Shown piece by piece: positions 9,641 to 21,100 of a stretch of 64,000 nt of DNA. The stretch is from Maratus speciosus (lineage: Eukaryota > Arthropoda > Arachnida > Araneae > Salticidae), in NCBI GenBank assembly GCA_963932465.1, contig OZ010800.1, positions 35,578,352 to 35,642,351 on the forward strand, in the 5' to 3' direction. A program made the translations under genes and the position numbers. A model generated the notes under the pieces. It saw only the letters and a list, made by a program, of their open reading frames with translations, was not told where the DNA came from and searched no databases. The first letter of the stretch is position 1; each line of letters begins with the position of its first letter.

Positions 9641-11690
9641 GTAAGCTCTGGAACTACCGAACCGATTCCTAAAGTAATGATAGCAAAATGATGATGTTAG
9701 TCAAACTTAGAACATAGGCTATATCTTATGTCCGTGCCACTGGCCAAAAGGGGGTGCAAGAGCAAAAAACGTTCTAAAAATGCGATTTTTGTGTTATACA
9801 AGAAATCTGGAATGGTAGTTACTTATAAGATAAAAATGATCTCTAAGAAAATTTCTTTAAAAAATCGAAATTTAAAAGGTGTGAAAATGCGCGAAGAGTG
9901 TTCTAAAAACGTTCTAAATTGCGATTTCTACGCAATCTCAGAAACTACCCAACCGATTTCAAAAGTAATGGTTGGAAATTGATGATGATAGTTCTTGCTC
10001 CAACATAGGCTCTATTTCATGTCGGTGTCACTGTCACCTAGGGGTTGCAGAAGCAAAAAAATTCTAAATTGCGATTTTTGTGTTACTGAAGGGCCTACAA
10101 TCTTTAAAATTAGGCAGGACATTTATTTATAAGATACAAATTATCTCTAGGAAATTTTCCTAAAAAATCGAAATTTAAAAGGGGTGAAAATGAGCGAAAA
10201 GCGTTCTAAGAAACGTTTTAAATTGCGATTTCTGAGCAATCTGAGGATGTACCGAACGGATTTAAAAATTAATGGTGTGAAAGCGATGGTGACATCCCTC
10301 GCTCCAACATAGGCTGTATTTCAGGCCGGTGCCATTACCCCAAAGGGCGTGCAGGAGCAAAAAACGATCTAAATTGCGTTTTTTGTAATACTACAGGAGC
10401 TAGCAACTTGTAATTAGGCATGGTAGTTACTTATAAGATATAAATGATCTCTAAGAACATTTCCTAAATAATTCGAAATTTAAAAGGAGTGAAAATGGAC
10501 GAAAAACGTTCTAAATGGCGATTTCTACGCGATCTCAGAAAGTACCCAACCAATTTCAAAAGTAATGGTTGGAAATTGATGATGACAGCCCTTGCTCCAA
10601 TACTGGATCTATGTCATGTCGGCGTCACTACCACCTTGCAATTGCATTTTAAAAAACGTTCTAAATTGTGATTTTTGTGATACTGAAAAGGCTAGCACCT
10701 TGAAATTTGGCATGGTAATTACTTATGAGATGTAAATATTCTCTGAGAACAGTTTCTTAATAATTTGAAATTTAAACGGGGTGAAAATGAACAAAAAGCG
10801 TTCGAAAGACGTTCTAAATTACGATTTCTACGCAATCTCAGGAAATATAAACCGATTTCAGAAGTAATGGTTTCAAATGATGGTGACAGTTCCCGCTCCA
10901 ATATAGTCTATATTTTTTTGTCAGTACCACCTGGGGGGTTACAGGAGAAAAAATTTCTAAATTGCGTTTTTGTGTTACTGAGGGTGCCTAACATTTAAAA
11001 CGGAAATTACTTCAAAAACGCAAATGCTTTCTAAGAATTGTCGAAAGAAAATTCCAAATTTAAAAGGATGAAGTTACCAAAAAGATTTCGATAAGACTTT
11101 TAAATAACGACTTTCATGCAATCGTATGAAATACGAAACCGGTTTCAAACATAATGGTTGCAAATTTGTGGTGATAGAACCTGCTCAAACATCAGCTATA
11201 TTTTATGTTGGTGCCATAACCCCTAAAGGGTTGCAGGAGCAAACAACTTTCTAAATTGCGATTTCTGCGGTACTGAAGAGGCTAGAAAATTTAAATATAG
11301 CACGGTAGTTGCTAATAAAATATAAATGTCCTCTAAGAACAGTCGAAAATAAATTCGAAATTAAAAAGGGGTGAAGCTCCAGGGAAGTAGCGAAAAGCAT
11401 TCTAAAAATGTCCTAAATTATGATTTCTATGGAATCTCAGGAAATAATAAACCGATTACAAAAATTATTGGTTGCGAATCAAGGATGATAAACCCTGATC
11501 TTACACGAGCTATATTTTATGCCGGTGTCACTACCACCTGGTTGGCAGGAAGAACAAAAAAGCCATAAAAAAATCTAAATTCCGTTTTCTATAGAATATT
11601 AGGAAATACTATTCTATTTCAAGGTTAATGTTGGCAAATTAATGGTCACATTCTCTCTTTCAACATTTTTCGAGACATTCTATTTCAACT
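9635..11690. repeat. About 300-bp tandem repeat, roughly seven diverged copies
   Basis: The anchor 'gcgatttctacgcaatctca' recurs, with changes, at about 9921, 10,225, 10,518, 10,821, 11,107 and 11,420. Spacing is 286-313 bp. The first unit (from about 9635) lacks the anchor but has the 'aactaccgaaccgattcc' box. Each unit also holds an 'acataggctatatttcatgt'-like box and a 'gaaatttaaaaggggtgaaa' box. Short lysine-rich reading frames recur in some units but break in others, so coding is unlikely. Internal minisatellites are common in Helitrons, which fits the 5' end at 9595. Confidence 0.8.
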
Positions 11691-12056
11691 CTGTTTCTCC
11701 ATTTTATGTAGGTGCCACTGACAGATGCAGATTTTTTTTTCTTTGTCGGATGAGTAAGTGCTGATATTTGGATATTAGGATAACTTAAAATTCCTCCCCA
11801 AACTGACGCTCACAGTATAATATGAAATCTAAGATATAAAATAATCATGATACAGCACAATCAATGGAAAATTTCAAAATAAAATTAATGAGACAATTTG
11901 GGTTCAGAGCCCCCCTGAAAAAATGTATCTTTGAAATAAATTACAAGAATAAGGAGTAATTCTAAAAAAATAATTTATGCATTTAAGGGTTAAGTTTTAC
12001 AAATATATATATATCAAATAAGGTATTTAGATTAATACTTATTAAAATATTTACTA
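11690..12056. other. Non-coding AT-rich stretch
   Basis: This lies between the last 300-bp repeat and the inverted Helitron 3' end. A short (AT)n run is near 12,005. Nothing else is recognised. Confidence 0.6.
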
Positions 12057-12092
12057 ACTAGCAAACCCTGCGGCTTTGCTCGCGTAATAGTT
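12057..12092 (-). mobile_element. Helitron-type 3' end, minus orientation
   Basis: On the minus strand this reads GCGAGCAAAGCCGCAGGG then tttgCTAGT: a GC-rich hairpin (GCG-AGCAAAGC-CGC core) followed by the CTAGT end seen in many arthropod Helitrons. It is followed on that strand by T, as expected for insertion between A and T. The element body would extend to higher coordinates. No matching 5' end is seen there before the fold-back element. Confidence 0.5.
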
Positions 12093-13919
12093 AAAATATG
12101 CCAAGTGATATTTGCATGACTATTTTTTTTATTAGAAGAACACTTTTTGGAATAATTCAAATATTACAAATTAAGCCACAGTTTAACTAAACTTCATTAT
12201 AAAACTGCAATAGACAAAAATGAGATTTTAATTAAGAAGAACTAAAACTAAATCTAAATAAATGATTATTTAGAAAATATTTTGAAACTTTTATGCTCAT
12301 TTCATACGCTCATTTCAGTATTCATTTGAAGTTTTGAATTTTTTAGAAACCATCTTAACACATTTACATCTTAAAATTAACCATCATGTCAAATTCCAAG
12401 CTTCTTGTCTAACAGTCTACCACCAGAGAGGTGGTATATGAGGGGATGTTCTTATATACTAAATGCAAAATATCTACTACAGTTAGGAATTAAAACAGTT
12501 TTCATATACTCTGTAAACGGGTAGTGCTCTGTACTTACTCTGTATCTACCCCTGTATCTTCCCCTGTATCTGCTTTGTACACCACAGTAAATCGGTCATC
12601 TTTAACTTGAGTAGCCTGATATAGTCCATAAATTTTAAAAAAAAGTTCATTTTTTAGATTCATAATTATATATAATTAGTTTAATTTCACTTTAAAATGT
12701 CTAGCAAAAAAAATCTGGAGTTGGAGTTGGAGTCGGTTTGTTTTATAGCGACTCCAACTCCGACTCTTTTGCTCACAAATGGGTCCGACTCTGACTCCGA
12801 AACCCTGATTTTTTGAGCTTATATCAAGTGAAAAATTGCGGTTCTCATTTTTTCTGCACTAACTCCCTTCTCGCGCATGGACTATATGCTGCGCGGACTT
12901 AGTAAAATTTTAATGTAATTAGAAGGAAAGAAAAAATAATTAAACAATCGCAATTTTGAAGCTCGATAAAGAAAAAAAAATAGAGATAAACAATATTTTT
13001 CTTTAATTTATTAAAACCAAAATCAATTCTTAAAGATTCTTTTAATAAACGTACAATATCGATATTACCCCCCCCCCCCCAAAAAAAAAGCCGTCCCGAC
13101 ATAACCCAAAAGAAATAAAGTGCATGGCTAACCCAGTTCGAGTCTCCCGGTGCGGTCCGAATTACCAGAAAAAAAGAGTAAGGCTGCATGTAGGCGCGTG
13201 TTTTGCCATCCTTCTCCAGTTTTCGTGGAAAATCTTTTATTCTGGATGGTTCTGAAGTTTATTCACAAAAGAATGAGGGGAATCAACAATGGGTCAGGAG
13301 ATAAGGAGTTGGACTCTACTTGAAGGAAAGGTTCCTCTTTTGCACGACATCAGTCCCTTTCCTTTTAAAGTCATTAAAAATCTAAGACACTGCGTGGCCA
13401 CAACAAATGACGCAGACACTGAAACAGTTTAGAAGGATGGTCCGTTCGCAGCTTAACCCTGACTCCATCATGGCTCAAGTTCAGGACAGATAGGGGAAAT
13501 TGAGCTGAGCCACCGTACAACCTTTTGCGCACTTCTAACCCTAATAACATTTTTATTATAAAACTTTAAAACTTTTCATTGCAAATATACTTTAAAATTG
13601 TCCAAATACAGAAATTTTCCGTTCCGCCCCCCTCCCCCCCCCCCGCGCGTCTCCAAAGTTAAGATGCATTTTAAATACAGTTTTTTCTTATTAAACATGT
13701 TAAAAATTTATAAATGGCAAATAGAATTTGCCCTCACCAAAAATTTCCTGAGCTCCTTCAGGCTGGTTACGACTTTGTTCAAGTCAGCATAAAAAAATCT
13801 AAATTCAGGTCCAACTTGGTCTGTCCCATCGCGAGTCAAATGACAAAATGCTCGGCGGGGAGCGGAAGGGGTGTAGGCGATCCAGATCTGGGTACATGTA
13901 TAGTAGACCTCTAAAATAA
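12093..13919. other. Non-coding stretch with low-complexity runs
   Basis: No gene is recognised. Visible structure: a hairpin of ggagttggagtcgg against ccgactccgactc-type sequence at 12,715-12,805; a C-run followed by an A-run at about 13,069-13,089; and a C-rich run at 13,626-13,644. The reading frame on the minus strand at 12,899-13,189 crosses the homopolymers and has no recognisable motif. Confidence 0.6.
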
Positions 13920-13958
13920 CCTAGTCCCCTCCAAAGCAAAATTCTGGGTGCGCCACTG
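13920..13958. mobile_element. Possible hAT-like element end
   Basis: On the minus strand this begins CAGTGGCGCACCCAGAATTT, a wording typical of hAT-group ends in invertebrates (CAGTGGCG...). The opposite end and an 8-bp target duplication were not found, so the element is presumably truncated. This is an identification by resemblance only. Confidence 0.3.
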
Positions 13959-13983
13959 ATCGCTTCCATAGTCAGCCCTGAGA

Positions 13984-14009
13984 TTTTTTTTTTTTTTTTT
14001 TTTTTTTTT
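13984..14009. repeat. Poly-T run
   Basis: A homopolymer of about 26 T, shortly before the fold-back element. It could be the tail of a retroposed sequence on the minus strand, but no body is recognised. Confidence 0.85.
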
Positions 14010-14153
14010 GCTTTACATTTAAGAATGAGTTTAAAATGTGTCAGAAAGTTTCGCGCTTATTGAACAGTACACTTGAGAACCGATTTAAATGTAAATGTGC
14101 CGCTGGACCCGATGCTAGTTTGACAACGCCAATACAAAATATAGCATGTTCAG

Positions 14154-14770
14154 TAGGGTGGGCCGAAAAAAACTTTTTTTGGAATTTCGATGATGGGTAG
14201 TGCGGAAAAGTGGCCACTAGTGGCACCAAGTTCAGACAAAAAATTTGAGATTTTTAGGACAATTCCTATATTTGCCGCTTTTGGCTTGAAGTTTTGCTAA
14301 AATGCTGATTTTTGAACTTTTTTAGCAAAAATTTTAAAAATGTTAAATTAAACGTATTTTAATCGTATTTACTTGAAAAGGCATATTTAATGTTCCAAAT
14401 GTATAAATAAGCTCTGTTAATGTATTATTTAATTGCTATGTGTATTTTAAATTAGACGATTTTTATAGCCTTTTCGCGTTTAAGGGAGCAAAAGTTGCAT
14501 GTATTGTTTGAATCTTTCAACGGTTTCTCTCTTTTGTCTTGTTTATGTCCCTTGGTCTTCCTTATTTTTTTCGATGCTTTAAGGGTCATATATTTGGATG
14601 ATGGACAGCAGAATCCCTCAGAAACAGACCTGGAAGGAGAGAAGGGGGTGAGGCGAGAACTTAGCGAATGCAGTGACTCATCGCGATGTTGGGGGAGTGA
14701 AGGAAGAAATACAAGAGGGGAGAAAGTGCGATAAGGGATGCCTATTATTTTCAGTGCTCAGTTTCCCTGA
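14154..14770. repeat. Left long terminal inverted repeat of the fold-back element
   Basis: It pairs with 15,662-16,279 over about 617 bp with scattered substitutions and small indels. The outer part contains 'agtggccactagtggcacca' (14,208-14,227), itself rich in short palindromes. The arm includes the last codons and stop of the central gene. Confidence 0.85.
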
Positions 14771-15677
14771 GACATGACGGACACTGTGTGAGACAGGAAT
14801 ATGCGTTTAGGAGTGTTTGGCTTTGTAAGCCTGGTTCAAATTCAGATTCAATCGAACTGCTTGCTTGAAAACTCCCACTACTTGAATCTTCCAACAATAT
14901 AACTGTCTTCCATCTGGATCTAACTCCACTCGTAGAAGGCTTTGTCGCAGAACCACTATTCCTCGTTGAAATTGTATCCCTTTTCATTTTCAGCGATATT
15001 TTCTTTGCGAGAGTTTTGCTTGTTTTTAAATCAATATTTCCGATAAACATTTTTCGAACAGTTCTTTGATCCTTCAAGAACTTCACCTCCCGATGTGGAA
15101 CTTTACGTCTGATGTCGCAGCTACAATTGTTCAAGCCTCTACACTTACAAGCCGCAATGTCAAAGAGAGAGGTTTCCGCATTTCGTACGAAATCTTCGCG
15201 GATCGCCTTGCCCTTAACGCCCGTATGATTATAAGATTTCTCCCATGATCTACATTCAGTGTAATAGTTTTTAATCTTTCCTTTAATTGTTCGTTGGGAA
15301 ACCACTGGTATGGAAGATTTTATCCAGATTTCGGAAACTTTTTCACCTACCATTTTAATAATATCATCCACTGGTTGAAGATAAGTATCTCGATTTTCTT
15401 CTATATTGCTTCGCAACCAATAGTAGTGGCGCATGATGTCAGCATTAGTTGGCAATTGCAAGTCTTTCAATTTGCACGGTGCCCCAAAATGTCTACTTTT
15501 CACGCTATCGCATGCCTTTACATAATCATGAACTTTCGCACTACCCATTTCTAAACTCGTCGTAATAAAACGCACAAAACACAGTAAAGGCACGTTAAAC
15601 GATCCAAAAAGCAATGTATTGAACAAGAAAAAGGTTTTACTTTTACACTGAACAAATGTCACAGGGAAACCGAGCAC
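14751..15677 (-). CDS. Transposon-borne protein of unknown function, Cys-rich
   Basis: The frame gives 308 residues from the first Met. A second Met at residue 44 (codon at 15,546-15,548) is a more natural start: residues 1-43 are hydrophobic and partly encoded in the right inverted arm, and the protein after Met44 looks like an ordinary soluble protein of 265 residues. Visible features are a helix-rich segment (about 65-165), a CKC-x5-CSC cysteine cluster at residues 177-187 that could bind a metal, the block FLKDQRTVRKMFIG at 200-213, a Lys/Arg-rich stretch to about 235 and a serine-rich tail (about 266-280). The 'LFDIAACKC...VPHREVKFLKDQRTVRKM' arrangement recalls uncharacterised proteins common in arthropod and cnidarian genomes; I cannot verify this here. 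No DDE/DDD catalytic triad is evident. The frame is intact, which suggests recent activity or selection. Function is not assigned. Confidence 0.6.
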   Translation of the reverse strand: MLGFPVTFVQCKSKTFFLFNTLLFGSFNVPLLCFVRFITTSLEMGSAKVHDYVKACDSVKSRHFGAPCKLKDLQLPTNADIMRHYYWLRSNIEENRDTYLQPVDDIIKMVGEKVSEIWIKSSIPVVSQRTIKGKIKNYYTECRSWEKSYNHTGVKGKAIREDFVRNAETSLFDIAACKCRGLNNCSCDIRRKVPHREVKFLKDQRTVRKMFIGNIDLKTSKTLAKKISLKMKRDTISTRNSGSATKPSTSGVRSRWKTVILLEDSSSGSFQASSSIESEFEPGLQSQTLLNAYSCLTQCPSCLRETEH

Positions 15678-16279
15678 TCAAAAATAATAAGCATCTCTTA
15701 TCGCACTTTCTCCCCTCTTGTATTTCCTCCTTCACTCCCCCAACATCACAGTGAGTCACTGCATTCGCTTAAGTTCTCGCCTCACCCCCTTCTCTCCTTC
15801 CAGATCTGTTTCTGAGGGATTCTGCTGTCTGTCACCCAAATATATGACCCTTAAAGCATCGAAAAAAATAAGGAAGACCAAGGGACATAAACAAGACAAA
15901 AGAGAGAAACCGTTGAAAGAGTCAAACAATACATGCAACTTTTGCTCACATAAACGCGAAAAGGCTATAAAAATCGTTTAATTTAAAATACACATAGCAA
16001 TTAAATAATACATTATTACAGCTTATTTATGCATTTGAAACATTAAATATGCCTTTTCAAGTAAATACGATTAAAATAAGTTTAATTTAACATTTTTAAA
16101 ATTTTTGCTAAAAAAGTTCAAAAATCAGCATTTTAGCAAAACTTCAAGCCAAAGGCGGCAAATATAGGAATTATCCTAAAAATCTCAAATTTTTTGTGTG
16201 AACTTGGTGCCACTAGTGGCCACTTTTCCGCACTACCCATCATCGAAAATCAAAAAAAAGTTTTTTTCGGCCCACCCTA
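15662..16279. repeat. Right long terminal inverted repeat of the fold-back element
   Basis: This is the reverse complement of 14,154-14,770. On the minus strand, transcription of the central gene would start in or near this arm, and the first Met codon (15,675-15,677) lies inside it. Confidence 0.85.
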
Positions 16280-16287
16280 ATGTTCAG

Positions 16288-17181
16288 GGTAGATATCGGC
16301 ATCGGACAGTTAACATTGTGTCTGAGTCCAGAATTAATTTTTTCAGCAGACTCTGGTCGGGCCTGGATTAGGCTTACACTATTTTTTTTTCTGCATAGAC
16401 GAACCGGCACGTAACTGGACTTGATTATTGTTCCCATGATGATACATGCAGGAAATAGCCTTTGTAAAAATAGTAACAAACATAATGGAATCAATGGAAT
16501 TACCTGAAGCTGATTTTCAAGTCCCCTGCTCAACAACGGGAAACTTTCTGCCAAATTTTCTGACGCATTTTTAACTATAAAGTCACAAAATTAACATTTA
16601 TGGGATTGAAACGATTTGTAAACGCATAGCATTTTCTATTTTTTTTAAATAAATAGATTTCTTTTTAATTACTTTTTGAGTTATAAGCGATTTTTGTCAC
16701 GTGATGACAACTTTTTTCCATTCTAGTTCTATCGCTCCGGAAAATTTGATTTAAAAGCTAATTTTAATTGTATCTTCTTAAAAATCTTACGCCTTTATTA
16801 AAAAAATGGAAAACGTTATTTGATTACACAGTTTCTTAATAAGAATAACTGCCTTTTTTATACGTTGTTGAACAAAAATGAATTAAGAAATTTATCTCAA
16901 AGTGGCTCCTTTTGATTTAGCGAAGAGTCTTAATAAATTACAAAGAAAGTTTTCAAAAATCAACTTTTCACTATACAAATTCAAAAATTGTGATTTTCTT
17001 TTGCCCTCTTTTTTTTCTTTTATTCAACACTGCATTAATTTTTTGAATGAATATTTAATTAAACGTTAAAAAGGTTGAAATTCTAAGTAATGATTAATGT
17101 TGCTATTGTGTATTTTTTCTTGTGAACATATTGTAATCTATTATACACTGTAAAATTTGCCCATATATATGTATGGAGTAT

Positions 17182-17217
<36 letters not shown>

Positions 17218-18129
17218 ATTGTATGTTAAGAAAGATGGGATTTTTTGTAGAAATTGAGTCGCGCTGCACCTGGTTCTATTTAATTTCGTTTTTGCAAGGG
17301 TCTTTTTCCTGCCCTTTTATCATTGATTCTTGTATGAACTGGGTCTTGAACTATAAATATAAACGTAGCAGCATACCGACATACAAACAAACATACAAAA
17401 GTTTTAATTTTTACACAGATCGTTTTTCTATAGCTTTTGTTCGGGCCTGCCATTAATTTCCAGTCTCCGGTTAGTCCGAGACCGGAAATTCCGGCCCGTG
17501 CTCACCTCTAGCTCTGAGCCAAACTTTTCTTTCTGCTGATTCTACGCGTGACAACGTCAAAATAAATTGCGAAAAAAAGTTATTAAATTAAAGCAATAAA
17601 ATATGTGCATACAAAATAATTAAAATAAGTTTTAATATATTGTTTTGATTTTTAAAAAAATTACAAACAATAATTATTAAATATAGTGTGTAATTATTTG
17701 TATAACGAAATATTTCTTAAGTGGAATTTTTAAATTACTTTTAATGAAATATTTTATAAATATGTATGTATGATTTTTTTTGTAATTATGAGAAAATTCA
17801 TTTTTGTACAATATAGTACATCTTTTAGCATACATTATATATATCAGCGAAGTTAGCTTTTATTATTTAAATGTAAATAATGTAGCTAAATTTAAATATT
17901 AATATTTAAAGTAGTTGTCTATTATTTTATTTCATTAGATTACTATTCTCATTAAATTATTAATAGCGATTGCTTTCAAATTACTATTTTGAAATTAAAT
18001 TGATTTTAAATTTTATAAAAATTACTCTCGTGTTCTGTAACATTAGAACATTTTTCTATCCCCCCCCCCCTGCCCCCCGAAACTTTCTTCTCGTTATGTT
18101 TTCTTGTTTTGTTTATTTATGCTTACTTT
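16288..18129. other. AT-rich non-coding stretch before the satellite array
   Basis: No gene or element ends are recognised. A poly-A run lies at 17,186-17,212. A hairpin-like 'ttccagtctccggtt...agaccggaaattccgg' is at about 17,458-17,493. A C-rich run is at about 18,061-18,078, just before the first satellite monomer. Confidence 0.6.
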
Positions 18130-21100
18130 TAAACAGGTGAAATAAAACATATATTTTTGTAGAAAACCTCGATTATTCCGCAACCCACCAGTAGATTGCG
18201 ACCCATAGGTTGAGAACCGCTTCTTTATAGTATAGTTAAACTAGTGGATCCGATCTGGACCTCCCAGGTCACAGAATACAGGCAAAACTTTTTTTTTAAT
18301 TGAAAAGGATAATATATTTTTTACATTTAATATTTAGTTTTTAAATAGATGAAATAAAATATATATTTTTGTAGCAAACCTCGATTATTCCGCAACATAC
18401 CAGTGAGTCCCGACTTATAGGTTCGAACCGCTTCTTTATAGCATAGATAGAGAAAGAGACTAGAGGACCCGACCCGGGGTTCCCGGGTTGCAGAATACAG
18501 GCGAAACTTTTTTTTTAATTGAAAAGACTAAAAATTTTTTACATATAATATTTAATTTTTAAACAGATGAAATAAAAGATATATTTTTGTACCAAACCTC
18601 GATTATTCCGCAAACCACCAGTGGGTTGCGACCCATAGGTTGAGAACCGCTTCTTTATAGTATATTAGAGAAATAGACTAGTGAATACGACCCGGGCCTC
18701 ACGGGTTACAGAATACAGGCGAAACCTTTGTTTTAATTGAATAGACTAATAGATTTTAACATTTAATATTTAGTTTTTAAACAAAGTAAATCAAAGAAAT
18801 ATCTTTGTAGCAAACCTCGATTATTCCTCAACCCACCAGTGGGTTGCGACCCATAGGTTGAGAACCTCTTCTTTATAGTATAATTACAGAAATAGACTAG
18901 TGGATCCGACCCGGGCCTCCAGGGTTACAGAATACAGGCAACACTTTTGTTTTAATTGAATAGACTAATAGATTTTAAATATTTAATATTTAGTTTTAAA
19001 CAAAGTAAATCAAAGACATATCTTTGTAGCAAACGTCGATTATTCCACAACCCACCAGTGGATTGCGACCCATAGGTTGAGAACCGCATCCTTATAGTAT
19101 AATTAGAGGAATAGACTAGTGGATCCGACCTGGGCCTCCCGGGTTACAGAATGTAGGCGAAACATTTATTTAATTGAAAATATTAATAATTTTTTACATT
19201 TAATATTTAGTTTTTAAATAGATGAAATAACAGATATATTTTTGTAGCAAACCTCGATTATTCCGCAACCCATCAGTGGATCACTACCAAATTGTTGGGA
19301 ACCGCTTCTTTATAGAATAGATAGAGAGATAAATTAAGGGATCCGACCCGGGATTCCCGGGATACAGAATACAGACGAAACATTTTTTTTAATTGAAAAG
19401 ATTAATAGATTTTTTACATTTAAAATTTAGTTTTTAAATAGATGAAATAAAAGATATATTTTTGTAGCAAACCTCGATTATTCCGCAACCCACCAGTGGG
19501 TCACTACCCATTTGTTTTGAACCGATTCTTTATAGTATAGATAGAAAGATAATCTAAGGTTTCCGACCCGAGCTTCCCGGGCTACAAAATACAAGCGAAA
19601 CTTTTTTTTAAATTGAATAGACTAATAGATTTTGTAAATTTAATATTTAGTTTTTAAACTGAGTAAATCAAAGAAATATCTTTATAACAAACTTCGATTA
19701 TTCCGTCCCCCACCATTGGGTTTCGACCCATAGGTTGAGAACCGCTTCTTTATAGTATAGTTAGAGAGATAGACTAGGGGATCTTACCCGGGTTTCCCGG
19801 GTTACAGAATACAGGCGAAACATTTATTTAATTGAAAAGATTAATAATTTTTTACATTTAATATTTAGTTTTTAAATACATGAAATAACAGATATATTTT
19901 TGTAGAGAACATCGATTATTCCGCAACCCACCAGTGAGTCACTACCCATTGGTTGGGAACCGCTTATTTATAGTATAAATAGAGAGATAAACTAAGGGAT
20001 CCGACCCGAACTTCCAGGGCTACAGAATACAGGCGAAACTTTTTTTTAAATTGAATAGACTAATAGATTTTGTACATTTAATATTTAGTTTTTAAACTGA
20101 GTAAATCAAAGAAATATCTTTATAGCAAACCTCGATTATTCCGCAGCCCACAAGTGGATTGCGACCCATAGGTTGAGAACCGCTTCTTTATAGTATAGTC
20201 AGAGAATTATAGTAGTGGATCCGACCCGGGCCTCCCGGGTTACAGAATATAGGCGAAACTTTTATTTAATTGAAAATACTTTTAATTTTTTACATTTAAT
20301 ATTCAGTTTTTAAATAAATGAAATAAAAGATATATTTTTGTAGCAAACCTCGATTATTCGGCAACATACCACTGGGTCTTGACCAATAGGTTGGAATCGC
20401 TTCTTTATAGTATAGATAGAGAGATAGACTATGGGATCTTACCCGAGTTTCTCATGTTTATGCATATAGGTGAAACTTTTTTTTAATTGAAAATACTAAT
20501 AGATTTATTATATTTAATATTTAGTTTTTAAACAGATGAAATAAAATATATATTTTTGTAGCAAACCTCGATTATTCCGCAAACCACCAGTGGGTGGCGA
20601 CCCATAGGTTGAGAACCGCTTCTTTATAGTATAGATAGAGAGATAAACTAAGGGATCCGACCCGGGATTCCGAAACTTTTTTTTTATTGAAAAGACTAAT
20701 AGATTTTTTGCATTTAATATTTAGTTTTTAAATAGATGAAATAAAAGATATATTTTAGAAGCAAACCTCGACTATTCGTCAACCTACCTGTGGGTTGCGA
20801 TCTATACGTTGGAGTCGCTTTTTTATAGTATATATAGAGAGATAGACTATGGGATCTTATCCGGGCTTCCCGGGTTACTGAATATAGGTGAACCTTTTTT
20901 TTTAATTGAAAAGACTAATAGATTTATTACATTTAATATTTAGTTTTTAAACAGATGAAATAAAAGATATATTTTTGTAGAAAACCTCGATTATTCCGTA
21001 ACCCACCAGTAGATTGCGACCCATATATTTTTTACATTTAATATTTAGTTTTCAAATAGATGAAATAAAATATATATTTTTGTAGCAAACCTCGATTATT

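Larger units (their letters stand above)
14154..16279 (-). mobile_element. Fold-back DNA transposon carrying an unknown 308-aa protein
   Basis: The 2,126-bp element starts TAGGGTGGGCCG and ends CGGCCCACCCTA. Direct repeats ATGTTCAG (14,146-14,153 and 16,280-16,287) flank it and form a perfect 8-bp target duplication. The inverted arms are about 617 bp (14,154-14,770 and 15,662-16,279) and highly similar, leaving an 890-bp centre almost filled by one reading frame on the minus strand. Eight-bp duplications and TAGGG-type ends fit the hAT group. The protein shows neither a BED finger nor a hAT dimerisation region, so the superfamily is open. It may be autonomous of an unfamiliar type, or a non-autonomous element that carries an accessory or captured gene. 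Confidence 0.8.

Noticed and set aside
9728..11568. Lysine/arginine-rich frames in the 300-bp repeats
   Set aside because: They sit in different registers in different units and are interrupted in others, as expected for non-coding tandem repeats.
12899..13189. 96-residue minus-strand frame
   Set aside because: It crosses C- and A-homopolymers (giving GGGG and FF runs) and has no family resemblance.
14495..14734. 79-residue frame with a hydrophobic start in the left fold-back arm
   Set aside because: A mirror-image frame exists in the right arm at 15,756-15,938 with a different end. Both come from the inverted repeat, and neither shows a known motif.
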